Below, piece after piece: positions 16,357-25,541 of a DNA stretch of 43,891 bases. Numbering within the stretch: position 1 is the first letter of the stretch; each line of letters opens with the position of its first letter. The stretch comes from Deltaproteobacteria bacterium (GTDB lineage: Bacteria; Desulfobacterota; Desulfarculia; Adiutricales; Adiutricaceae), in NCBI GenBank assembly GCA_031279515.1, contig JAITII010000103.1, forward strand, positions 1 to 43,891, given 5' to 3'. The position numbers were made by a program, and so were the translations under genes. The notes beneath the pieces were generated by a model. It was given only the letters and a program-made list of their open reading frames with translations, made no database searches and was not told where the DNA came from.

Positions 16357-17705
16357 TAAAATAGCCTATTGAGGTTATTGGGAGCCTCGTCTTCGGTAAT
16401 AACTTTAGCCGGGGTTTTTTTGATGGGCCTTTGCTCTTCTGCGTTTTCCTTAATGGGCTGCAAGATAGTTTCTATTGTGCTATCCTCTTCAAAGTCCTTT
16501 AGGGTACTGGCGCCCTTTGGCTCATTTATGCTCAGTATTGGTTCTTCTTCTTTATTAGGAATTTCAGGCTCTTGTTGAGATGAGCTTTGAGGCCCAGAAG
16601 AGCTGCGATAATCAATTTCTTGTTCGCCCTCTATGCCAAATGGCGGCTCTAATGGAAAGTCCGTAGGTATTACATCCGATAAATTTTGCTCTTGGAAATC
16701 ATTGCCCTCTGTGTTGTGAGGCATTTGGGATAAAAAGTCCGGGGTTTTTAAATAAAAAGAATCCAAAAGCTTATTGTACCCAGTCCACCCCGGCTGTGAG
16801 TTAGGGTTCTTGCCCACTTCACTTTCTATGAAGGCAGATACGCCAAAAAGTTTGCCGTCCAGGTCATCTAAGAAGTGGAGTACAATAGCCTCCAAGATCT
16901 TAGGCGTGATAGGGGAACCCATCTTAGCTTCCCCGTGATGGCTTAAAAGCATATGCTGCAAAAGTAAGAGCTTTTCTTGGGGGAAGTTAGGTAACTCACG
17001 GGAAAGCTCAGTTATATACATAGCGCCATAAGAAAGGTGTCCCCACAGCCTTCCTAAGGTGGTGTAGTCAGTATCGGGGTCTTTGGTGAACTCGAAGATC
17101 TTGCCTATATCGTGCAAAACAGCCCCAGCTAACAAAAGGGAGGCATTTAATAGTTCCCCGTAGTGCAAAGAGACCAGTTTAGCCAGCTTGGCAACAGAAA
17201 GTGTATGCTCTAAAAGACCGGAAGCATAGGCATGATGAAAATGTTTCGCAGCAGGGGCAAGGGTAAAAAAAGAACTGCGGGGATGGGTGATAGCTAGACG
17301 GGTGAGATTTCTAAAGTCCTGGTCCTCCATGGAATCAATAAGTGCTAAAAGCTCCTGGAACATCGCCGACGCGTTCTTATCGGATTTGGGTCTGTAGTCT
17401 GAAGGGTCATAGTTACCAGAGGCTACTGGTACTGCCGTCTTGATAGTAAGCTGTCTTTCCCCTCTGTAGTTGGTGACATGGCCATGGAGGAGGACAACAC
17501 TTCCTTTTACAAGTTTTCTGGCTTGATTTTCTGAGTCATCCCATACCTTGCCGACTATCTTGTCAGAGCTATCCATGAGCTCCACATGCAGGTAGGGAAA
17601 ACCTGACTTGGTTTTATACGTGTTGCAGCTCTTAACTAACAATGGGATGGTGACTTCCGCGCCATCCACCAGGTCTTTGACAAATATCACTTTTTCCACA
17701 AACAT
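16356..17705 (-). CDS. YhaM-like 3'-5' exoribonuclease (OB-fold plus HD domain)
   Basis: 449 residues from the ATG at 17705, which has AAGGA seven bases upstream; an in-frame TTG six codons earlier is less likely. An OB-fold nucleic-acid-binding domain comes first (about 10-100, TYKTKSGFPYLHVELMD). An HD phosphohydrolase domain follows with HAYASGLLEHTLSV, the metal pair HD in AVLHDIGKI, HLSYGAMYI and LLSHHGE. This order matches YhaM, a 3'-5' exoribonuclease. The last 120 residues are an acidic, Ser/Glu/Pro-rich, probably disordered tail not usual in YhaM (about 310 aa). It is the first gene of the run with holB and the PSP1 protein; TATACT at 17763-17758 may be its -10. Confidence 0.88.
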   Translation of the reverse strand: MFVEKVIFVKDLVDGAEVTIPLLVKSCNTYKTKSGFPYLHVELMDSSDKIVGKVWDDSENQARKLVKGSVVLLHGHVTNYRGERQLTIKTAVPVASGNYDPSDYRPKSDKNASAMFQELLALIDSMEDQDFRNLTRLAITHPRSSFFTLAPAAKHFHHAYASGLLEHTLSVAKLAKLVSLHYGELLNASLLLAGAVLHDIGKIFEFTKDPDTDYTTLGRLWGHLSYGAMYITELSRELPNFPQEKLLLLQHMLLSHHGEAKMGSPITPKILEAIVLHFLDDLDGKLFGVSAFIESEVGKNPNSQPGWTGYNKLLDSFYLKTPDFLSQMPHNTEGNDFQEQNLSDVIPTDFPLEPPFGIEGEQEIDYRSSSGPQSSSQQEPEIPNKEEEPILSINEPKGASTLKDFEEDSTIETILQPIKENAEEQRPIKKTPAKVITEDEAPNNLNRLF

Positions 17706-18388
17706 CTTTTCATCCTTGCGCAAGGTATAGTGCTCTTTCTAGCTTTTTTACACAAGCAGTATAGCACTTATCCCCAAAGCAAGAAAGACGCAAAAAAACT
17801 AATGATATCAGGACCTTAGAGGCTGGGCAAAAATATAATAATTTCATAAAAATAAAAGTTACTGATATATATATTATAAAATTATATAAAATAAGTTAAT
17901 AATACCTTAAAGGAACTAGGAATGTCTACGCTCTTTTCGTAATTACAAGGTATCATCAATTTTTTAATTTGTATAGCAGCTAAAATTTTTCTCCGAGATG
18001 ACAAGGGGGTAATTATAACTTAAGAGCCTAATACTTTTGCAATTTGCTTTTTATTGTATCCCATAGTCAAAATAAGCTCTCAAAGTTTACTCTAAGAAGG
18101 GAAAATGTCTTCCCTGGCAATTACTATTCTCTTTGGAATAGTTATTTTCTCATTTTTTTTAATATTCCTTGGGCACAAAAGCCTTTTGTAAACTGCCTAA
18201 CAAGATGGGCTCTTCATTAATACTCTACAAATATGGCTTTTTGAGAGGGGCCAAGAGGCCAAGGGCACTTTCGAACATAGCCTAGGGGTATTTAAAAAAG
18301 ATGGCCGTCAAAAAGAGAAAAGGGATCTTAGGGAGATGTCAGCTTGGGTTAAAAAAATTTGCTTCTTAAATTAAGAAAAGTCCTTTAG
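17706..18388. other. AT-rich intergenic stretch between two minus-strand genes
   Basis: 683 bp, very AT-rich around 17850-17920. It should contain the promoter of the HD-domain gene; TATACT (17763-17758, minus strand) is a good -10 without a clear -35. The only plausible coding element is a 28-codon plus-strand ORF at 18105. No RNA family was recognised, and no clear terminator for the chemoreceptor gene was seen near 18360. Confidence 0.55.
18105..18191 (+). CDS. Candidate 28-residue single-span membrane protein
   Basis: An ATG preceded closely by AGAAGGG opens 28 codons, MSSLAITILFGIVIFSFF then LIFLGHKSLL. Residues 4-23 are an unbroken hydrophobic span, and a short tail with His and Lys follows, which fits a positive-inside membrane microprotein. 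The gap between AGAAGG and the ATG is four bases, a little short. The surroundings are AT-rich and gene-free, and hydrophobic ORFs can arise by chance in T-rich DNA, so this is only a candidate. Confidence 0.35.
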   Translation: MSSLAITILFGIVIFSFFLIFLGHKSLL

Positions 18389-20386
18389 CTATGCCTTCTT
18401 GTTGCCCTCGGTAAGCTGAGTCAAGTGTTCCATGTCTAAATGCAAGACATGCACCTGCTGGTTTAAGCCCCCTGCAGCCCCTGCGGTCTCTTCGGCTACA
18501 GCAGAATTGGCATGGATGACCTGCTCCATCTGCACCACGGTATCGTGCAATTGATGAATGTGCTGGGTCTGGTCCTCGGAGGATTGAGTCATTTCAGACA
18601 CCAGCTGGGAAGCCGTGGTCATGAGCTTGGAACTGGCTTCCAGCTGCCCTGTGGTAGTGGAAACCATTTTGGAGCCGTTATCAATGGCATGGATCATCTG
18701 GTTTATTAAATCTGCACTATCTTTTGCCGCTTCGGAGCATTTAACGGCAAGATTTCTTACTTCTTCGGCCACGATGGCAAAACCGGCCCCGGCTTCCCCT
18801 GCCCGGGAGGCCTCAACTGCGGCATTTAAGGCCAGAAGGTTGGTCTGGAAGGCTATGCCGTTTATGCTCTTTAGGATCTGTTCAATCTTGGAGCCGGCCT
18901 GGGCTATGGACGACATCGCCTCATTGGCCTTTATCATGAGCTCTTCGGCTTGGATAACCTCATCGGTGGTTTGATTCATAATGCTATTGGTCTGTTGGGC
19001 ATGGGCCGTATTCTGCTCAATACTCTGAGAGAGGTTCTCCAAAGAGGATCTCGTCTCCTTGATGGAGACCGCCTGCTCCGAAGCCCCCTGGGCAAGGGAG
19101 TCAGCTGCCTGGGCCATCTGATCAGTTGCCACCTCTATCTGGTTAGAGATGTCTCCCAGCTCAGCTGTGACCATTTTGAGAGATTTATTAAGAGATGAGG
19201 TATACAAAAAGGCCAGTATGATCCCGACTACGAGGCCTATGATAGTGACCAGATACAAAAGCTTTAAAGCCATGGCTGTATTCTGTTTGGCATCCTCCTC
19301 TGACTGGGAAAGACGCCCTTGCCCTTTTTCTATGAGCTCGGTTATGATGTCCACCATCTCAAGATTTGTGGGGTAACAGATTTCATTCATAATCCTTGTG
19401 GCTTCTACGTTGGTATCAGAGGCCGCCATCTCGCTTAGCTTATTAAAAATTTGGGTCCCTCCCCCGCGCATAGGCTTTATGGTAGTCCAGTAATATTGGC
19501 TTATATCCCTCAAGGAGCGGTTGATAAAATTGGCAGGAGCGGGAAACTGGGTAAGGGTCCATTCCACCTTGCCCTCCGGCAAAAAGGTAATTTTATTGGC
19601 ACCGGCTCTATTGAAACCTTCGTTGAACTTTTTGTAATCTTCCTCTGAGACCAAGGGGCTTAATAGCAATTTCTCCAAGTCATTCAAGTCTTTGCTCATC
19701 CTAGCCATATCCGTGCGGGCCTGGGTAAAATATTGTTCCCTGGTCTCAGAATCAGTTGCCTGCAAACCCATTTTCTCGTGAAGCTGAAGGGATTTGATGG
19801 CCTCGATGCAGTCCATGGCAGAAAAGAGGACATCTTTTGCCTGCCAATGGTCAATTTTCATGATCTCTTCTATAATATGGGTCAGGGGTTCCTCATAGGA
19901 CATCCAGTACTTGTAGGAATAGTCCCTGGACATCACCATTGCGTAATAGCCGGTGTTGGCCACAGAATTTTTGATAACATCTTCCGCCCCTGCCTTGTAT
20001 TGGTCCCAGAGCTCCAAGAGCCGTGCCCAGCTTTCGGCTTCCTCTGGCAAGGGCACATAGCTTTGCATCAGGGGACCCATCTCCGTATTCATGATTGCGT
20101 GAATCTGATTTACGCTCTCCTCTTTCTTTTTGGAGTCATCGGTCAAAAGAAGGCCCCTTACAAGCGAAGATACCTCTTCAACATAAAAAGCAACATTCTC
20201 CAAAGAGGAAAAGTGATGAGTTGTTTCCACGCTCTCTTCAAGCGAATTGCTCTGTATCTTTATGGCCACCACACCAGAAATCCCTATTAATAGTGAAACT
20301 AACACAAAAAGACCGACCAAAACTATTATTTTTAACTTGAAAGACACTATCTGACCCTTTTTAATTGGAAAGCCCTTTAATCGCAT
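18389..20386 (-). CDS. Methyl-accepting chemotaxis protein, without HAMP domain
   Basis: 665 residues. Membrane helix 1 (about 19-43) and helix 2 (about 374-397) enclose a large periplasmic sensor (about 44-373) that is almost all helical and resembles a helical-bundle sensor. After helix 2 the sequence runs within about 20 residues into the signalling coiled coil, so no normal HAMP domain is seen. The tip that contacts CheA/CheW is complete ([20 protein letters not shown], about 509-528, then [17 protein letters not shown]). No C-terminal CheR-binding pentapeptide is visible. The ATG at 20386 is nearly touching GAGG; a GTG at 20347 has AAGGG seven bases upstream and may be the real start. 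It senses an unknown ligand for motility or another CheA pathway. Confidence 0.92.
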   Translation of the reverse strand: MRLKGFPIKKGQIVSFKLKIIVLVGLFVLVSLLIGISGVVAIKIQSNSLEESVETTHHFSSLENVAFYVEEVSSLVRGLLLTDDSKKKEESVNQIHAIMNTEMGPLMQSYVPLPEEAESWARLLELWDQYKAGAEDVIKNSVANTGYYAMVMSRDYSYKYWMSYEEPLTHIIEEIMKIDHWQAKDVLFSAMDCIEAIKSLQLHEKMGLQATDSETREQYFTQARTDMARMSKDLNDLEKLLLSPLVSEEDYKKFNEGFNRAGANKITFLPEGKVEWTLTQFPAPANFINRSLRDISQYYWTTIKPMRGGGTQIFNKLSEMAASDTNVEATRIMNEICYPTNLEMVDIITELIEKGQGRLSQSEEDAKQNTAMALKLLYLVTIIGLVVGIILAFLYTSSLNKSLKMVTAELGDISNQIEVATDQMAQAADSLAQGASEQAVSIKETRSSLENLSQSIEQNTAHAQQTNSIMNQTTDEVIQAEELMIKANEAMSSIAQAGSKIEQILKSINGIAFQTNLLALNAAVEASRAGEAGAGFAIVAEEVRNLAVKCSEAAKDSADLINQMIHAIDNGSKMVSTTTGQLEASSKLMTTASQLVSEMTQSSEDQTQHIHQLHDTVVQMEQVIHANSAVAEETAGAAGGLNQQVHVLHLDMEHLTQLTEGNKKA

Positions 20387-21392
20387 CCCTCAGCCAAAGG
20401 AGGCTAGCTGAAAGAAAGTCGCTCAAAAAGCTTAGGTGGAGGGAACCCCACTTATAAAGGAGTTAAAATATTATGTAGAATTGACAAGACGTGAAGTAGA
20501 GGAGAGGCTGAGATTTGGTAGAGCAAACTTAAGCTAAGCTTGTTTACCAATTTAAGAAGCAATGGAAAGAAAATGTGTTAAGATTGGAATACCACTACCT
20601 ATAGTAGCAGGCTAAAATGATCCACTATAGATATGATACAATTTATCTTGTATGGCTAGATTCATTGGAAGATTAAAAAAATTCAATCGATACATTCTAG
20701 TATAAAAACAAAACAGACTCAAGAGATAATAGTTAAAAACCCGTACCTTATCTAAAAATTTTCTAGAAACCCTTTGCTTGTCAGGGCTATAAAGCGAAAT
20801 ACTTTTTTTGCCTCTGGGTTTTAGAGAGGCAAAAAAGCCCCCTTTTTTACTAACCCTCAATTTTAAAGGCCCTTTAAATTGTGGCCCTTTTGCCCTTTAC
20901 CCTAGCTAGGGCCCTTGGTGCTTTTCGCCAAGAGCCAAGGGGAGCCTATAGTACGGTCCTAGGGCCTAGCTTAGGCTATTTCAAGGATACCGGCTATCAC
21001 CTTTAAACTGCAGCGTAAATTTTACTAAAAGTGGAAGGCCGCCTGCCGGCAATCCCAATTGTGACCACTATTTTCTTTCAAAAAGAGCCAAAAATTTACA
21101 CTCTTGTGGGGATCTTCTTGGCGCTTTTGGGCTCTAAAGGCATAAATTTTTTAAGATCTAGTAGATTTTCCATCTTAAAGGGCTAAAATTTGGCGCTTCT
21201 TTTGACAGCAAATGCCTTACGGCTTTTTAAAAGTCTAATGGGCTGAAAGCAGCCCTAAGATCTGATAAATATTATTTCCTTTTGTTAAACCCCGCTTTAC
21301 CCCCTAAAGGCTTATCTTTAGCCAAACAAGGGGGCTAGCTTAGGAAAAATGGCCAAAAGAGCCAAGTTTACTATGTTTTCTAAGGGCATGCT
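20387..21392. other. 1-kb gene-free region with many inverted repeats
   Basis: No convincing gene. An 82-codon minus-strand ORF (20860-20612) is basic, low in complexity and without a recognisable domain, so I leave it out. The region carries a chain of hairpins between 20831 and 20976 (separate entry) and mixed AT-rich DNA up to 21392. It should hold the promoter of the chemoreceptor gene and the terminator of the histidine kinase gene, but neither stands out: after the kinase stop the minus strand has only a weak TGGC/GCCA stem followed by ATTTTT. Confidence 0.55.
20831..20976. repeat. Chain of five inverted repeats, possible structured RNA
   Basis: In order: AAAAAAG-CCCC-CTTTTTT (20831-20848); an 11-bp arm pair around AAAGGC-CCTTT with one bulge (about 20859-20881); the perfect palindrome CCCTAGCTAGGG (20900-20911); CCCTTGG (20912-20918) with CCAAGGG (20935-20941); and GCCTA-GCT-TAGGC (20964-20976). 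Five stems within 146 bp in otherwise AT-rich DNA are more than is usual. The first could act as a terminator on either strand. I recognise no known RNA family. Confidence 0.5.
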
Positions 21393-23933
21393 CTAGGCCT
21401 CATTAGACATGCCACCTAGCTCATCATTTACAAGATGCTGGCTATTTTGCTTGTCATGAGGCTTCACCCATTTCAAAAGGGCCTGGTAAAGTTCAAGGAG
21501 GTTTATTGGTTTATTCACGTGATCGTTCATGCCCGCAGCTAAGGATAACTCCCTGTCCCCTGCCATGGCGTGGGCCGTCATGGCTACTATGGGAAGGTCG
21601 CTAAAGCCAGGCATCGCCCTTATGGTGCGGGCGGCTGTAAGGCCGTCCATCTCAGGCATCTGGATGTCCATTAAAACCAGGGAGAATTTATCTTCCTGGA
21701 CCATACGCACCGCCTCATAGCCGTTTCCGGCAATGGAGACAATAAAGCCTGCCTTGGTCAAGATCTTAGAGGCTACAAGCTGATTTACCTCGTTATCCTC
21801 GGTCAAAAGCACCTTTGAGCCGCTTAGCTCCTTTAGGAGCTCCAGCTGCTCTTCCCAACTACGCCTATGGTAGCCTTCTGGCAGTGTAGACATATCCTTT
21901 AGAGGATTAAGCCTAACTCGGGACGTAAAACCAAAGGTAGAACCATTTCCTACTTTACTGGAGCACCAGATCTCTCCTCCCATGATTTCCGCCAGGCGTT
22001 TGGAGATGGTGAGCCCCAAACCTGTGCCTCCGTACTTGCGGGTAGTAGAGGTGTCCGCCTGGGTAAAGGGCTTAAAAAGGCGGCTAATCTGCTCGTCGGT
22101 AAGCCCTATCCCAGTATCTTGCACCTCAAAGCACAAGAGGGCCGCATCCACGTCCATTTCCCGTAGGGATACTTTGATGGATATTCCTCCCTGGCTAGTA
22201 AACTTCACGGCATTGGAGGCCAGGTTGTTTAGGATCTGCCCCAGGCGCACAGGATCCCCCACTAAATGTGTAGGCACCTCTTCTGGGAGATCCACATTGA
22301 AATTGAGGCCCTTTTCTGCAGCCTTTACTCGGAGGAGGTCCACTGTGCTGGCTAGTACATCATCCAAATAGAAATCTGTTTCCTCTATTTCCAGTTTTCC
22401 GGCCTCTATCTTGGAGAAATCTAAGATGTCGTTTATGATGCGCAAAAGGGCCTGGGCAGCCAACTCAGTCCGCCTTATGTAGTCCTCTTGCTGCTCATCT
22501 AACTCAGTTTCCAGGACCAAATGGGTAAGACCTATGATGGCGTTCATGGGGGTGCGGATCTCATGGGACATATTGGCCAAAAACTCACTTTTAGCCCTGG
22601 TGCTCTCTTCAGCTATGTCTCTGGCGAGCCGCAATTCCCTCTCTTGCTCCCGCATCTCCTGGTACTCGAATTCCATCTTCTTTTTCTCATCAAAATCAAA
22701 GTGTCCACCAACCATGCGCAGCGCGTTCCCATTACTATCTCTTGCCACCACTCGGCCAAAGTCGTAGGTCCATACATAGTGCCCATCCTTGTGGCGCATG
22801 CGGATCTCTTTGGCATACATGTCATCTTCTCCAGAGAGCGCCCTATCTAAGGCGTCATTGGTAGACTGGAGCTCATCTGGATGCACAAAACTCTCCCATT
22901 CCTCAATGGTCCCCTCAATCTCTTCAGGTTTATAGCCCAGCATATCCAGATACACGTCATTGAAGTTGATGGTACCCTTTTCCACATCCCAGTCCCAGGC
23001 CCCAATCCTCGCTGCAGTGAAGATGAGCTCTAACTGGTCGTTTTTCTCTGCCAGGTCCCTTTCAATCATCTTATGGTGGGTTACATCCATCATAACCCCC
23101 ATCAAGCGTTTGGCCTTGCCATTTGGGTCGTATTCCACCACCCTGCCCCTGTCTTGGGCCCAGATTATGGAACCATCCCGGTGACGCATGCGGAAATCCG
23201 CCTGATAAACTGGGGTTATACCCTTGCAGTGGTCATCTACGGCCTTATTGGCACTCTCAAGATCCTCGGGCAAAAGGGCCTTTTCCCAAGTTTCCACAGT
23301 CTGCTCCACCTCATCTAAGTTGTAGCCTATGGTCTCTGTCCAGCGCTGGTTATACTTCACCTTCCCTGACTGTATTTCCCAGTCCCAAGTGCCCAAAGAT
23401 GCCGCATTGATGATAGCATCCAAGAGCTGGCGCTCTACTAGTAGCTCTTTTAGGAACTTGTCCCTTTCCGTTAAGGCCCGGTCTAAGGCCTTCTCCAGAG
23501 ATTTTTCCGACAATCTTCCCTCATGGATCTCCTGCAAAACACCCGTTATATTTATGCGCTCGCCCCGGTCAATGCAGTTTACCACCCCGGATGTCTTAAA
23601 GAGGCGCCACTGCCTATGGCCAAAGTGTCTAAGGCGCAAATCCCTCTTAAAGTCCTGCTTCCCTTCGCAGTAGAGGTTACCTAGCTCCGCTTTAATGAGC
23701 TCTGTTTCCACCGGGTGCACGAAGTGCTTAAAGAACATGGAAAGTTTGATCTGGCTTTGACCATTGGGGTTTAAACCCAAGATGGCTTGGCAGTTAACAT
23801 CAAAGTACAGATCAGCGGAATAACCCCTTATCAAGTTCAATTGCCACAGCCCCACCCCGCTCTTACCTAAGACCTCCAACAAGAGGTCATGGTTAAGCTC
23901 AGTTCCAGGTGGCAAAAAATCTAACTTCAACAT
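21393..23933 (-). CDS. Hybrid sensor histidine kinase with three PAS domains and a receiver
   Basis: 846 residues from the ATG at 23933, which has GAGG five bases upstream; an in-frame TTG seven codons earlier lacks this. There is no membrane segment, so the protein is cytoplasmic. Domains in order: a divergent PAS (about 20-140); a coiled linker; two canonical PAS-PAC units (LGTWDWEIQSGKV and IGAWDWDVEKGTI, each with a GYxxxE motif and an RMRHxDG PAC motif); a HisKA domain with the phospho-His in NMSHEIRTPMN; a HATPase with YGGTGLGLTISKRL; and a C-terminal receiver with the phospho-Asp in LVLMDIQMPEMDG. No partner response regulator is adjacent, and the ligand of the PAS domains is unknown. 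Confidence 0.94.
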   Translation of the reverse strand: MLKLDFLPPGTELNHDLLLEVLGKSGVGLWQLNLIRGYSADLYFDVNCQAILGLNPNGQSQIKLSMFFKHFVHPVETELIKAELGNLYCEGKQDFKRDLRLRHFGHRQWRLFKTSGVVNCIDRGERINITGVLQEIHEGRLSEKSLEKALDRALTERDKFLKELLVERQLLDAIINAASLGTWDWEIQSGKVKYNQRWTETIGYNLDEVEQTVETWEKALLPEDLESANKAVDDHCKGITPVYQADFRMRHRDGSIIWAQDRGRVVEYDPNGKAKRLMGVMMDVTHHKMIERDLAEKNDQLELIFTAARIGAWDWDVEKGTINFNDVYLDMLGYKPEEIEGTIEEWESFVHPDELQSTNDALDRALSGEDDMYAKEIRMRHKDGHYVWTYDFGRVVARDSNGNALRMVGGHFDFDEKKKMEFEYQEMREQERELRLARDIAEESTRAKSEFLANMSHEIRTPMNAIIGLTHLVLETELDEQQEDYIRRTELAAQALLRIINDILDFSKIEAGKLEIEETDFYLDDVLASTVDLLRVKAAEKGLNFNVDLPEEVPTHLVGDPVRLGQILNNLASNAVKFTSQGGISIKVSLREMDVDAALLCFEVQDTGIGLTDEQISRLFKPFTQADTSTTRKYGGTGLGLTISKRLAEIMGGEIWCSSKVGNGSTFGFTSRVRLNPLKDMSTLPEGYHRRSWEEQLELLKELSGSKVLLTEDNEVNQLVASKILTKAGFIVSIAGNGYEAVRMVQEDKFSLVLMDIQMPEMDGLTAARTIRAMPGFSDLPIVAMTAHAMAGDRELSLAAGMNDHVNKPINLLELYQALLKWVKPHDKQNSQHLVNDELGGMSNEA

Positions 23934-24242
23934 GGGAACCTCAAATGGCCACAAAAATGATAAAGCTTTTTACCAAAGACAAAGATATAAAAATAGCAAA
24001 AAATATTCCAAATCCGATATCCGACCTTATAAGTTTAGCAAGTAATGTGGGTAAATTCAATTTTTACAGAGCATTTCACCCCTAGAGGCGACAGCCTAGG
24101 GCCCCTTTTTGTGGCAAATTTTCCCCAGGGCGGCCATCCAAGGGCAGAAAATAGCAAAATGGGGAGTAATGTGCTATAAATTTTTTTTAGATCAGCCTTC
24201 TTTCTAAGAAAAACTGGGCACAGCCCATTATTTGGACGATCC
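23934..24242. other. Divergent intergenic region
   Basis: 309 bp between the minus-strand kinase and the plus-strand methyltransferase gene, AT-rich for the first 100 bp. It must carry promoters in both directions, but no strong -35/-10 pair could be assigned. A 74-codon minus-strand ORF here has no recognisable features and is rejected. Confidence 0.5.
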
Positions 24243-24890
24243 ATGGCTTTTACCTTCAACCTATCCTTAACCCAAGATGACTGGGCCCAGCCTCAAGATG
24301 GCTACAGGTTTTCAAGAGACTCTATACTTTTGGCTGCCCTAGCGCCACCTTTTCAAGGGGTCCGCCTGGCCTGCGACCTGGGGGCCGGCTGCGGAGTGGT
24401 GGGCTTGGAGGCCTTAGTCAATGGAAACTACCCATCCCTTAAAACCCTCTTTTTGGTGGAAAAAGACAGAAGCTTTCTTCCATTTCTGGAAAGTAACATA
24501 GAAAGGGCCCGGGCCCTGATGGAAAAGCCCCCTGACATTAAAATCCTTTTAAAAGACTGGTGCAATCTTAGCCCAGCTGATTTCGGTGGACCATTGGACT
24601 ACCTAACTTCCAACCCCCCTTACTTTGACCTTATAAGCGCCAGGCCCAGCCGCCACGGGGACCTGGCCCGGCGCGCCAGCGGCAATAAGCTAGCTGACTT
24701 TGTAGCCTGTGCCCAAAGGATAATGGCCCCAATGGGCATCTTTACCTTAAGCTTTCCCAAAAGGCGCTATTATGAGCTCGTAAAGCTTTTATCTTTAGGT
24801 TTTAGAACACTTAAAATAGATTATCCCCCAAGGCGCCGCTCCAGTTTAGCCTTAATCACTCTCCAAAAAACTTGCTCTTGTTCCCAATAG
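24243..24890 (+). CDS. TrmN6-like N6-adenine tRNA methyltransferase
   Basis: 215 residues with a Rossmann methyltransferase fold. DLGAGCGVVGLEAL is the S-adenosylmethionine motif I, and SNPPYFDL is the catalytic NPPY of N6-adenine methyltransferases. The N-terminal QPQDGYRFSRDSILLAALAP and the later RPSRHGDLARRASG are typical of TrmN6 (YfiC), which methylates A37 of tRNA1-Val. It is slightly shorter than E. coli TrmN6 (245 aa). It starts a plus-strand run with the site-2 protease, scpA and scpB, 21 bp before the protease gene. Target RNA is inferred from the family. Confidence 0.85.
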   Translation: MAFTFNLSLTQDDWAQPQDGYRFSRDSILLAALAPPFQGVRLACDLGAGCGVVGLEALVNGNYPSLKTLFLVEKDRSFLPFLESNIERARALMEKPPDIKILLKDWCNLSPADFGGPLDYLTSNPPYFDLISARPSRHGDLARRASGNKLADFVACAQRIMAPMGIFTLSFPKRRYYELVKLLSLGFRTLKIDYPPRRRSSLALITLQKTCSCSQ

Positions 24891-24911
24891 CCCAAAGGCC
24901 TTTACCTTTCC

Positions 24912-25541
24912 ATGTTCACTTTAAGCATATCCACAGTACTACTCCTTATCCTCCCTCTCTTAGTGTCACTGGCCTTCCACGAGTTCTGCCACGCACTTGT
25001 GGCCACCTTTTTTGGAGACTACACCGCCAAAGACAGGGGGAGGCTCACTTTAAATCCCCTTGCCCACCTGGACATAATGGGGACTCTTTTCATTGTCTTT
25101 ACAGGCCTTTTTGGCTGGGCTAAACCCGTGCCAGTAAACCCCTTAAACTTCAAGCACCCGGCCAGAGATATGGCCTTTGTGGCCGCCGCAGGACCCCTTT
25201 CCAATCTTTCTCTGGCAGTTATCCTGTCTTTTATCTTGAAATTTACAGTCTTTAATAATCTTATCTACAAACTGCCGCAATTTTTTTCCGATCCCGTATC
25301 CCAGATGCTCCTATTGGCCTTTTATCTAAATCTGGGGCTCTTTCTGTTTAATCTTCTGCCCTTTCCGCCCTTGGACGGATTTCGGATAGTGGCGTACTTT
25401 TTACCTAGGCCCTGGTTGGAGTTCTGTGAAAAATACTCTTTTGTCTTTTTCTTAATCCTCATGGGGCTAGTCTTTACTAGTGTTTTAAATAAGCCTTTGT
25501 ATGCCATCATACAGTTCTTCGAAAGGTTACTTTTGGGATGA
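24912..25541 (+). CDS. Site-2 protease family (M50) membrane metalloprotease
   Basis: 209 residues with several membrane helices. The zinc-binding HEFCH (residues 23-27) is the HExxH motif, and NLLPFPPLDGFRI supplies the third zinc ligand Asp, both inside membrane segments. LNPLAHLDIMGTLFIVFTG and KPVPVNPLNF are hallmarks of the compact SpoIVFB/rhomboid-neighbour type of M50 protein without PDZ domain, which is widespread and often next to scpA, scpB and trpS. The natural substrate is unknown. The stop overlaps the scpA start (ATGA), so translation is coupled. Confidence 0.93.
   Translation: MFTLSISTVLLLILPLLVSLAFHEFCHALVATFFGDYTAKDRGRLTLNPLAHLDIMGTLFIVFTGLFGWAKPVPVNPLNFKHPARDMAFVAAAGPLSNLSLAVILSFILKFTVFNNLIYKLPQFFSDPVSQMLLLAFYLNLGLFLFNLLPFPPLDGFRIVAYFLPRPWLEFCEKYSFVFFLILMGLVFTSVLNKPLYAIIQFFERLLLG

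Noticed and set aside
20612-20860. 82-codon minus-strand ORF in the gene-free kilobase
   Set aside because: Its product is basic and low in complexity, resembles no domain, and overlaps AT-rich hairpin DNA; there is no good ribosome site.
20387-21392. Riboswitch or known structured RNA before the chemoreceptor or after the kinase
   Set aside because: Several stems exist, but I could not match the conserved bases of any known riboswitch class.
24035-24259. 74-codon minus-strand ORF between the kinase and methyltransferase genes
   Set aside because: It overlaps the methyltransferase start, has no recognisable features and lies where divergent promoters are expected.
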